Positions 52,316 through 59,334 of a DNA stretch of 64,000 nucleotides are shown piece after piece. Source of the DNA: Tropicibacter alexandrii. GTDB lineage: Bacteria; Pseudomonadota; Alphaproteobacteria; Rhodobacterales; Rhodobacteraceae. Under the pieces are notes generated by a model, which made no database searches, was not told the origin of the DNA, and saw only the letters and a list, made by a program, of their open reading frames with translations. The first letter of the stretch is position 1, and every line of letters begins with the position of its first letter. The stretch is from NCBI RefSeq assembly GCF_003667315.2, contig NZ_RCTZ02000021.1, positions 1 to 64,000 of the forward strand, in the 5' to 3' direction. Both the position numbers and the translations under genes were made by a program.

Positions 52316-53431
52316 TCAGTCGCGAAGCCCGGCATAGGTGATCCGTCGCAAGACCCACTCGAACGGACCGAGCGCGAAGCGCGACCGCCAGATCATCAAC
52401 GCCCCGATCAGGGCCGCCGTCACCGCGATGGCAATGGCCGTGGCGGTCAGCCGGTCCACCGCATCCCAAAGGCCCAGCCCGTAGCCCGAAAAGATCGTCG
52501 AGAGGAGGATCGACTGGCCCAGATATATGCTTAGGCTCGACCCTCCCGCTTTCAGTGCTTGCGCCATGATCGGCCCCGGCGGGCGGGACAGTGCCGCGAT
52601 CAGGCCGAGATAGCCCAGCGTCGCGACCGGCGCGGCTATGACCGTCAGAAGGACGCCGGGCACTGCTGGCCCCCATTGCCAGATCGCGGCCCCGGCAAGC
52701 CCCAGCACCACACCCGGCCCGAGACACCAGCGCCGCGCGCGCCGCCAGAGCGGATGACCCGCGTCGTCGATCATCCCGGACTTCACCGCGGCCAGTCCAA
52801 GGCAGAACCAGCCGAGCGCCGCGATGCCTTGGATCACGAGGAAAGACGGCATGATGACCGCAAAGCCTATGCTTCGGAACAGGGCTGCGTCGAGGAACCC
52901 GCCCTCGGTCAGGATGGCGCGTTCCATCGCGATGATGTCGGGCGGCGTCTCTGGCGCGGCCAGCAGCAGCGGCGGCGCGATGAGGGTTTGGAGAACAAGC
53001 AACGCCGCGCCGACCTGCACGAGACGCCGCACGGGCCAGTTCCGAAACAGGTACAGGACGGACCCCGTCACCGCGTAGATCGTCAGGATATCGCCGGGAA
53101 AGAACAGGCAGCCATGGGCGATGCCAAGGATGGCAAGGCCGATCATCCGGTTGCGGTACAGGCGTCCAAAGGGCAGCCCGCGCCGCGCCGCCGCGCGCAT
53201 CAGAAACCCCAGCCCGACGCCGAACATGAAGGAAAACAACCCGTAGGATTTGAGCAGCGCCAATCCGTTCACCAGCCACAAGGCAAGCGCGTCCCGCATC
53301 GTGTCGGCGGCAGGGTCTGCAAAGCTGCCGAGCGCGGAGAAAGCAATGTATTGGACATTGACGACGACGATGCCGAACAGCGCGACGAGGCGCAGGTAAT
53401 CGGGCATCAGGGCGCGCGGCGATCTTGTCAT
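52316..53431 (-). CDS. DUF418 family membrane protein
   Basis: This 371-residue protein has about eight to ten TM segments. The DUF418 hallmarks are the N-terminal RLVALFGIVVVNVQ, a central GVGLGFLMRAAARRGLPFGR and the C-terminal FALGPFEWVLRRITYAGLRD. Its function is not established; relatives resemble acyltransferase-like transporters. The ATG at 53431 overlaps the TetR stop (ATGA), so the two are one operon. Confidence 0.8.
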   Translation of the reverse strand: MTRSPRALMPDYLRLVALFGIVVVNVQYIAFSALGSFADPAADTMRDALALWLVNGLALLKSYGLFSFMFGVGLGFLMRAAARRGLPFGRLYRNRMIGLAILGIAHGCLFFPGDILTIYAVTGSVLYLFRNWPVRRLVQVGAALLVLQTLIAPPLLLAAPETPPDIIAMERAILTEGGFLDAALFRSIGFAVIMPSFLVIQGIAALGWFCLGLAAVKSGMIDDAGHPLWRRARRWCLGPGVVLGLAGAAIWQWGPAVPGVLLTVIAAPVATLGYLGLIAALSRPPGPIMAQALKAGGSSLSIYLGQSILLSTIFSGYGLGLWDAVDRLTATAIAIAVTAALIGALMIWRSRFALGPFEWVLRRITYAGLRD

Positions 53432-54027
53432 CGGCGGGTGAACACGGACAAGGCCAGCGTCAACATCTCGCGGATGCGCGCGGGGTCTTCGCCCGATGCA
53501 CGCTGGGTGATGGCCAGCGCGATCTGCTCGCCAAGGTAGCGCGCCCCGGCCTCGACCGACAGGCCATCGGGCCACTCGCCTGCGTCGCGGGCCGCTTGCA
53601 GGAATGCCGCATAAGCCGCGCGCGCCGCTGCGTCGATCTCTTCGACCCGCGACAGCGTGTCCGGCCCAAGCCGGTGCTTGCCCGCGCGCATCTTGTAGAA
53701 CAGGCAACCGGTCTCCATTCGGGGATCGTCGCTGGCGAAGTCGATCAGCGCGTCAAGCGTCTGGTGCAGCCCCGTCCCGCCCTGAAGGATCACGAAGATG
53801 TCCGACAGCACCTGTTCGGCATAGCGGTCGAGCACCGCGCGCGACAAGCCGTCCTCGCTGCCGAACGCGCGATAGAGCGAAGGCTTGGAGATGCCCGCCA
53901 TCTGACAGATCGCGTTGACCGACACATCGGCCGGGTCGTTTTGCCAATACGCGCTCATCGCGACGTCGAGCACGTTCTCGGCGTTCATCGTGCGCGGTCG
54001 GCCGCGTTTCGGGTCAGGATCGCTCAT
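53428..54027 (-). CDS. TetR family transcriptional regulator
   Basis: This 199-residue regulator starts MSDPDPKRGRPRTMNAENVL. The helix-turn-helix is DVSVNAICQMAGISKPSLYR, followed by AFGSEDGLSRAVLD, and a helical ligand domain is typical of AcrR/YezE-like TetR proteins. It is divergent from the SnoaL-type gene and precedes the DUF418 gene. Two matching dyads in the divergent region are its probable operators. Confidence 0.85.
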   Translation of the reverse strand: MSDPDPKRGRPRTMNAENVLDVAMSAYWQNDPADVSVNAICQMAGISKPSLYRAFGSEDGLSRAVLDRYAEQVLSDIFVILQGGTGLHQTLDALIDFASDDPRMETGCLFYKMRAGKHRLGPDTLSRVEEIDAAARAAYAAFLQAARDAGEWPDGLSVEAGARYLGEQIALAITQRASGEDPARIREMLTLALSVFTRR

Positions 54028-54031
54028 TTTT

Positions 54032-54090
54032 ATACCAATCGGTATTTTAAGTCTTGACTGGGTGCGGCCTATATTCGTACCACTCGGTAA
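54032..54090. promoter_or_regulatory. Two TetR operator-like dyads
   Basis: ATACCAATCGGTAT (54032-54045) and TACCACTCGGTA (54079-54090) share the pattern TACC-N4-GGTA. The first lies 5 bp from the TetR start, the second towards the divergent SnoaL-type gene. Their centres are 46 bp apart. This fits autorepression and control of both genes. Confidence 0.6.
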
Positions 54091-54271
54091 CACAGCACGC
54101 AAGCTGGAGTATGACCGATGTCTGCACCTGAAGGAACCCTCCTCCTCACATGGACGGGCCACGGTTTTGGTGCGGCAGGACCCGGCTTTCGCGGACCTTG
54201 CCCGGATGCAACGCGCAGCGTTCACGCCTGACCACCCAAGCATCCCTCCCCCTGAAAAAGGAACCCATCCC

Positions 54272-55129
54272 ATGAAACAGACCCTGACGGCCGCCGTAGC
54301 CGCCGCATCGCTTGCCACCGGTGCCCTTGCCGATGACGCCCCGTCGATCAAGCCGGTTGTGGGCGCGTTTCTGGGCGCCGTCCTGCAAGGCGACGTCGAC
54401 ACGATGCGGGACTTGGCCAACGCGGATTATATCCAGCACAACCCGTTCATCCCGACCGGGCTGGAGCCGTTCATCGGCCTTCTGCCGGTGCTGGCAGAGG
54501 CCGGCACGACCGCCGAGAACATCCGCATGTTCGAAGACGGCAACTATGTCTTCATGCACAATATCTGGCGCAATGCCGCGCCCTTCGGGGCCGATGAGAT
54601 GGTGTCGTTTGACATCATCCGCGTGGACGAGAATGGCAAGGTCGCCGAACACTGGGATGCGATGACGCAGCTGGTCACCGAAACGGTCAGTGGCAGAACG
54701 CAGACCGACGGCCCGACCGAGGTCACGGATCTGGACAAGACCGAGGCGAACAAGGCCCTTGCCGTCGCCTTGATCGAAGATGTGCTGATGGGGCGCGACC
54801 CGGCGAAGATCACCGACTACATCAGCGCCGAAAGCTACGCCCAGCACAACCCGATGATCGGGGACGGGCTAAGCGGGATCGTCGCGGCGGTCGAGGCGCT
54901 GACGGCACAGAACAACATGTTCCAATACACCAAGGTCCACAAGGTTCTGGGCGAAGGCAACTTTGTCCTGACCGTCAGCGAAGGCCAATGGAATGGCACC
55001 ACCAACGCCTTCTATGACCTGTTTCGCATGGAGGATGGCAAAATCGTCGAGCATTGGGACGTGATCCAGCCCGTCCCGACCGCGGGCCTTGCCAACACCA
55101 ACGGTATGTTCACCGGCTTCGACAACTGA
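54272..55129 (+). CDS. Exported double SnoaL-like domain protein
   Basis: This 285-residue protein has a signal peptide (MKQTLTAAVAAASLATGALA). Two SnoaL/NTF2-like domains follow (first about 25-140: DTMRDLANADYIQHNPFIPT ... GKVAEHWDAM; second about 155-280: ITDYISAESYAQHNPMIGDG ... GKIVEHWDVI). The repeated YIQHNP/YAQHNP and EHWD motifs show internal duplication. Relatives include polyketide cyclases and proteins of unknown function. The start has AAAAAGGAACCCATCCC upstream. It is probably regulated by the divergent TetR protein. Confidence 0.78.
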   Translation: MKQTLTAAVAAASLATGALADDAPSIKPVVGAFLGAVLQGDVDTMRDLANADYIQHNPFIPTGLEPFIGLLPVLAEAGTTAENIRMFEDGNYVFMHNIWRNAAPFGADEMVSFDIIRVDENGKVAEHWDAMTQLVTETVSGRTQTDGPTEVTDLDKTEANKALAVALIEDVLMGRDPAKITDYISAESYAQHNPMIGDGLSGIVAAVEALTAQNNMFQYTKVHKVLGEGNFVLTVSEGQWNGTTNAFYDLFRMEDGKIVEHWDVIQPVPTAGLANTNGMFTGFDN

Positions 55130-55134
55130 GCGCT

Positions 55135-55163
55135 GCGCGGTCGGGGTTCAGGCCCGACCGCGC
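55135..55163 (+). terminator. Intrinsic-type terminator after SnoaL gene
   Basis: GCGCGGTCGGG and CCCGACCGCGC form a perfect 11-bp stem with a 7-nt loop, 5 bp after the SnoaL stop, followed by ATTTCC. The stem is strong, the T-run short. Confidence 0.65.
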
Positions 55164-55487
55164 ATTTCCGCGCCCAAGCCGTGTGCGATTATCCAGTTCC
55201 CCACGCGGCCCATCCGAACGCGGGACCCTTTGCCCAGCGCAACAACCCGGCCATCGACCGGCCCCATCAGGGACCGCAAAAATCGACCGCCACCGGCTGC
55301 GTCCCCTCAAGTGTGCTCGTGCGCCAAGTGGGCATTGACCTCATCAAGTACGGTCAGGCCCGCCTTTCTGGACCCGACCTGAACGGCAGCGTCGCATCCG
55401 GTGCGGGCGCCCCACGAACAGCATGGGCAGACAGCTCGCACTCGCGGCATGGCCCATTGTCGAACCTTGCAGCGCGATAGGGGCTCG
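55164..55487. other. Intergenic, nothing recognised
   Basis: This 324-bp space lies between the SnoaL terminator and the HxlR stop. A plus-strand frame of 99 codons crosses it but has no ribosome site or recognised domain. It may hold the end of the HxlR transcript. Confidence 0.4.
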
Positions 55488-55877
55488 TCATTCCGCCGCG
55501 ATCTCTTTCCGGGTCGAGAGGATCGCGCCTGTGTTGTCCTCGATCCAGTCGGCCAACACACGCACATGCTGCGCGACCTCTTCGCCCATCGGGGTCAGGC
55601 TGTATTCCACATGCGGCGGCACCACCTTGAAGGCCTGCCGGTGCACGAATCCGTCTGCCTCCAGCGTCTGCAGCGTCTGGGTCAGCATCCGGTCACTGAC
55701 CCCGCCGATGGTCCGCCGAAGCGCGGCAAAGCGGATCGTGCGACCCTGAAGCGCAATCAGCGTCAGAACGGCCCAGCGACCTGTGACATGTTTCAGGATG
55801 TCGCGCGACGGGCATTCCTGCGCCTGCAGGTTGCCCACCAGCTTGCCCGTGCGGACGGCGTCACTGAGCTTTGGCAT
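55488..55877 (-). CDS. HxlR family transcriptional regulator
   Basis: This 129-residue winged-helix regulator has the HxlR pattern: a conserved Cys22 in QECPSRDILKHVTGRWAVLT, then FAALRRTIGGVSDRMLTQTL and the wing VPPHVEYSLTPMGEEV. HxlR/YodB relatives often sense quinones or electrophiles through this cysteine. It is divergent from an NmrA-type oxidoreductase, with a perfect palindrome between. Confidence 0.87.
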   Translation of the reverse strand: MPKLSDAVRTGKLVGNLQAQECPSRDILKHVTGRWAVLTLIALQGRTIRFAALRRTIGGVSDRMLTQTLQTLEADGFVHRQAFKVVPPHVEYSLTPMGEEVAQHVRVLADWIEDNTGAILSTRKEIAAE

Positions 55878-55914
55878 GGGGACCTCGGAATTTTTAAACT
55901 AACAAAAATGTATG

Positions 55915-55933
55915 TACTTACCTTTGGTAAGTA
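55915..55933. promoter_or_regulatory. HxlR operator palindrome
   Basis: TACTTACC and GGTAAGTA form a perfect 8-bp inverted repeat with a 3-nt spacer, midway between the HxlR gene and the divergent NmrA-type gene. HxlR/YodB proteins bind such TACTT-type palindromes in known systems, so this is the likely regulator site. Confidence 0.68.
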
Positions 55934-55980
55934 AAGAGGTTACCTCTTCGCTATCGAAATCGAAAGCAGAGAGACACATC

Positions 55981-56826
55981 ATGACCCTCGCACTCACCGG
56001 CGCCACCGGCCAGCTTGGCCGCCTTGTCATCGAAACCCTTAAAGCCAAGACCGCGCCCGACGGCATCGTCGCGCTGGCCCGCGACACCGCCAAGGCCACC
56101 GACCTTGGCGTGCCCGCCCGCGCTTTCGACTATGACGCGCCCGACACCCTCGCCCCGGCGCTCGACGGCGTCGACACGCTGCTGCTGATCTCGGGCAGCG
56201 AGATCGGCCGCCGCGTGCCGCAACATGCCGCCGTGATCGAGGCCGCGAAGGCCGCTGGCGTCCAGCATATCGTCTATACCAGCCTGCTGAACGCACCCTC
56301 CAGCACGCTGAGCCTTGCCCCTGAACATGTCGAAACGGAAAAGCTTCTGGCCGCGTCCGGCATCGGTCACACCATTCTGCGCAATGGCTGGTATACCGAG
56401 AACTACACCATGGGCCTGCCCGCCGCGCTGGAACACAACGCCCTGATCGGCGCGGCCAAGGATGGCCGGATCTCTTCGGCCACGCGGCAGGATTACGCCG
56501 AGGCTGCCGTGGCCGTGCTGCTGAACGCGGACCTTCGGGGCAAGACCTACGAGCTTTCCGGCGATGACAGCTATACCCTCACCGAACTGGCCGCCACGTT
56601 GTCCGCACAGGCCGGCAAGGAGGTCCGCTATGTCGACATGCCCGAGGCCGACTATGCCGCCGCGCTGACCGGCGCGGGCCTGCCCGCCGAGCTGGCCGGG
56701 TTTCTGGCGCATTGCGATGTCGAGGCCTCAAAGGGGGCGCTGTTCGATGAGGGAACGCAGCTTTCCGCCCTGATCGGCCGCCCGACCACGCCGCTGGCCA
56801 CCGCCGTTGCCGCCGCAATCGGCTAA
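55981..56826 (+). CDS. NmrA-like NAD(P)-binding oxidoreductase
   Basis: This 281-residue atypical short-chain dehydrogenase has the dinucleotide-binding start LTGATGQLGRLVIETL, VDTLLLISGSEIGRR and HTILRNGWYTENY. It is close to the QOR2/azoreductase-like NmrA group that reduces quinones or serves as a redox sensor. The divergent HxlR regulator fits quinone- or diamide-type induction. Confidence 0.83.
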   Translation: MTLALTGATGQLGRLVIETLKAKTAPDGIVALARDTAKATDLGVPARAFDYDAPDTLAPALDGVDTLLLISGSEIGRRVPQHAAVIEAAKAAGVQHIVYTSLLNAPSSTLSLAPEHVETEKLLAASGIGHTILRNGWYTENYTMGLPAALEHNALIGAAKDGRISSATRQDYAEAAVAVLLNADLRGKTYELSGDDSYTLTELAATLSAQAGKEVRYVDMPEADYAAALTGAGLPAELAGFLAHCDVEASKGALFDEGTQLSALIGRPTTPLATAVAAAIG

Positions 56827-56835
56827 GGTCTGCCC

Positions 56836-56859
56836 GCGGGGCGCCCCATAGCGCCCCGC
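56836..56859. terminator. Hairpin between convergent genes
   Basis: GCGGGGCGC and GCGCCCCGC form a perfect 9-bp stem with loop CCCATA, 10 bp after the NmrA-type stop and about 30 bp before the end of the convergent aminotransferase. It could act in both directions. Confidence 0.55.
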
Positions 56860-56888
56860 CCAATGACGCGCGCCTGCGCGGGGCCTGT

Positions 56889-58181
56889 TCACATGGCCGT
56901 TGATCGATCGTCCGACACGGCACGTGCGGCGCGCTGAAAAGCGGCCTTGGTCAGGTCCAGATCGTCCCCCGTCAACGCCAGAGAGGGATAGAGCTTCCCG
57001 GGCGATTTGAAGACACCGTTGGCACGCAAGGTGGTGTTCCAGACCTCGTTGATCTTTGGATCGGCGTGCTTGGCGGTGCGGTAGTCAACCGGATCGCAAT
57101 CTGTGAAATAGATGTCGAACAGGGTTGGATCGCCGCAAATGCGATGCGCGATCCCGTGCTCGGTCAGTGCGGCGGATTGAAAATCCATCAATGTCTGGCC
57201 CAAGTTGCGCAGCCGCTCATATTGGCCCGCTCGTCGAAGGACTTCCATCGTCTTGAGCCCCGCGGCTGACGCCACCGGATTGCCCGAAAGCGTACCAAGC
57301 TGCATCAGCCATTTATCAGCCCCGACAACCGCCTTGTCGAAATGCGCCATGATCTCGGCGCTGGCGCCCAGCGCAGCTAGGGGGAAACCGCCGCCGATGA
57401 TCTTGCCCAAGGTGCAGATATCGGGCGTCACGCCATAGCGTTCCTGCGCGCCGCCATAGGCCAGACGGAAGCCGGTGACGATCTCGTCGAAAATCAGCAG
57501 TACCCCGTGCGCGTCGCATAGGTCACGCAGGCCTTGCAGAAAGCCGGGCTGCGCGGGGATGATGCGCTGCAGCGGCTCCACGATGATGGCGGCGATGTCG
57601 TGATGTTCGCCAAGAAGCGAGGCGACCGCCTCCAGATCGTTGAAGGGCGCGATCAGGACTTCATCTGCCACGCCTTGCGGAATGCCCGCGCTGTCGGGCA
57701 CCGGCGTCGGAAAATTGACCTGTTTCGATGGCGCGAGGCTCATCTGTGCCTCGGCGGACATGCCGTGATAACCGCCTTCGAATTTCAGGATTTTCGGCTT
57801 GCCAGTATAGGCGCGGGCCAGCCGAATGGCATACATGTCCGCCTCGCCGCCCGAGGTTACAAAGCGGACCTGTTCGCAACAAGGCACGGCCTCCACGATC
57901 GCCTCTGCCAATTCGATCCCCTTGGCGTTATTGGCGAAAAAGGTCATTCCCTTGGGCAGCTGTTCCAAGACCGCCTCCATCACCTCCGGGTGGCCGTGGC
58001 CCAGCAGCATCGGGCCGGACCCGATGAGGTAGTCCACGTATTCATTGCCGTCCTCGTCCCAGACGTGAGACCCGTCGCCCCGCGCGATCACGACAGAGGC
58101 GTCGAAGTTTCCGAACCCGGCGGCGGGCAGGACCGCACGGGCGCGGTCGATCCAATCGGCTTGGGTGTAAATGCGGTTCAT
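56889..58181 (-). CDS. Class III aminotransferase (GSA-aminomutase-like)
   Basis: This 430-residue PLP enzyme has the class III core: FVTSGGEADMYAIRLARAYT, FEGGYHGMSAEAQ, LLIFDEIVTGFRLAYGG and the PLP lysine Lys260 in CTLGKIIGGGFPLAALG. It is related to, but clearly different from, the copy at 7181-8590. It is the last gene of the flavoprotein and racemase-family operon and likely transaminates a pathway intermediate rather than making haem. Confidence 0.85.
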   Translation of the reverse strand: MNRIYTQADWIDRARAVLPAAGFGNFDASVVIARGDGSHVWDEDGNEYVDYLIGSGPMLLGHGHPEVMEAVLEQLPKGMTFFANNAKGIELAEAIVEAVPCCEQVRFVTSGGEADMYAIRLARAYTGKPKILKFEGGYHGMSAEAQMSLAPSKQVNFPTPVPDSAGIPQGVADEVLIAPFNDLEAVASLLGEHHDIAAIIVEPLQRIIPAQPGFLQGLRDLCDAHGVLLIFDEIVTGFRLAYGGAQERYGVTPDICTLGKIIGGGFPLAALGASAEIMAHFDKAVVGADKWLMQLGTLSGNPVASAAGLKTMEVLRRAGQYERLRNLGQTLMDFQSAALTEHGIAHRICGDPTLFDIYFTDCDPVDYRTAKHADPKINEVWNTTLRANGVFKSPGKLYPSLALTGDDLDLTKAAFQRAARAVSDDRSTAM

Positions 58182-58185
58182 GGGG

Positions 58186-59334
58186 TCAATCCAGTATCAG
58201 GTCGGGGGCGCCGAGGCGGGCTTCGTCGACGACGATGCCAAGGCCGGGGCCATCGGGCGGCGCGATGCGGCCAGCCGCGCGCGTTGGTGCATTCGGCGCG
58301 AGACGCGGGCCGACATAACCCGACAGATCGCAGACGTTCAGAACGCGGGAGGGCGCGGTCGCGGCCCCCAGATGCAGCGCCGCAGCCGTGACGATATCGC
58401 TGCCCCACGTACACTCGACGCACATCTTCGCGCCCAGATGCAGGCACAGGTCGCGCGCCCGGCGCGTGGCCGACAACCCGCCGAACTTCGACAGCTTCAA
58501 AGCGACCGCGTCCATGATGCCAAGGCGGTGTGCGTGCAGCATCGAGGCCGTGTCATGGGCCAACTCGTCCATCTTCATCGGCAGGCCCGTGGCGGATTGC
58601 ACCCGCGCGCAATCTTCCAGCGTGGCACAGGGCGCTTCGAGCATCACATCCAGATTCGCAGCCCCGCGACCCACGCGGATCGCGTCCAACGTCGTCGCGC
58701 CGCAATTCCAGTCACCATAGACCAGCGGGCCGGACCCGACCGCCTCGCGCACCTTCGCCAGCCGCTCGACATCGGTCTGCCAGTCACCAGAGGCCCCCAG
58801 CTTGGCCTGAAACTGGGTGATGCCCTGGTCTTGCGCCTCTCGGGCGATGCGGGCCATCTCGTCCGGCTCGACGCAGGTGATGGAGTGATAAAGCGGCAGG
58901 GTCTCTTGCCGCCGTCCACCCATCAGGGCGTGAACCGGCAGCCCTGCAACCTGCCCGGTGATATCCCACAGCGCGATGTCGAGCGCGGATTTCGCGTAGA
59001 CATGTCCGGGCAAAAAGGCATCGGCCTTGGCCATGAGCGCCTCTGCACCGACGGGATCGCCGCCAAGGATCACCGGCGCGAGTTCTTGCAAGGCCGGTGC
59101 CACGCCACGGGCATAGGCCGGCAGGTAATGCGGGATCGGACAGACCTCGCCCCAGCCCGTCAGCCCGGCATCGGTATCGAGCGCGATGACAACCGTTTCC
59201 ACGGTGTCGCAGGTCTTGCCATCCGCCATGTAGTAGGCGGTATGGCTGGTCAGCGGCACATGCCAGAGCCGCAGCCGCGTGATCCGCTGCGAGGTCGCCA
59301 CGGCAGACACGGAAGGCGCAACGATCCGGTTCAT
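58186..59334 (-). CDS. Mandelate racemase/muconate lactonizing family enzyme
   Basis: This 382-residue enolase-superfamily enzyme has metal ligands Asp208 (YGDWN), Glu233 (LEAPC) and Asp256 (KMDE). Two candidate catalytic lysines are Lys178 (FQAKLG) and Lys280 (ALKLSKFGG), the pattern of racemases/epimerases such as hydroxyproline-betaine 2-epimerase. The N-terminal capping domain reads GLTGWGEVCPIPHYLPAYARG. Neighbouring dimethylglycine-dehydrogenase-like and Rieske genes make a betaine or N-methyl amino acid substrate likely, but this is inferred. It overlaps the flavoprotein stop by ATGA. Confidence 0.85.
   Translation of the reverse strand: MNRIVAPSVSAVATSQRITRLRLWHVPLTSHTAYYMADGKTCDTVETVVIALDTDAGLTGWGEVCPIPHYLPAYARGVAPALQELAPVILGGDPVGAEALMAKADAFLPGHVYAKSALDIALWDITGQVAGLPVHALMGGRRQETLPLYHSITCVEPDEMARIAREAQDQGITQFQAKLGASGDWQTDVERLAKVREAVGSGPLVYGDWNCGATTLDAIRVGRGAANLDVMLEAPCATLEDCARVQSATGLPMKMDELAHDTASMLHAHRLGIMDAVALKLSKFGGLSATRRARDLCLHLGAKMCVECTWGSDIVTAAALHLGAATAPSRVLNVCDLSGYVGPRLAPNAPTRAAGRIAPPDGPGLGIVVDEARLGAPDLILD

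Noticed and set aside
55181-55480. 99-codon plus-strand frame downstream of the SnoaL gene
   Set aside because: It starts after a strong terminator, lacks a ribosome site and shows no recognisable domain.
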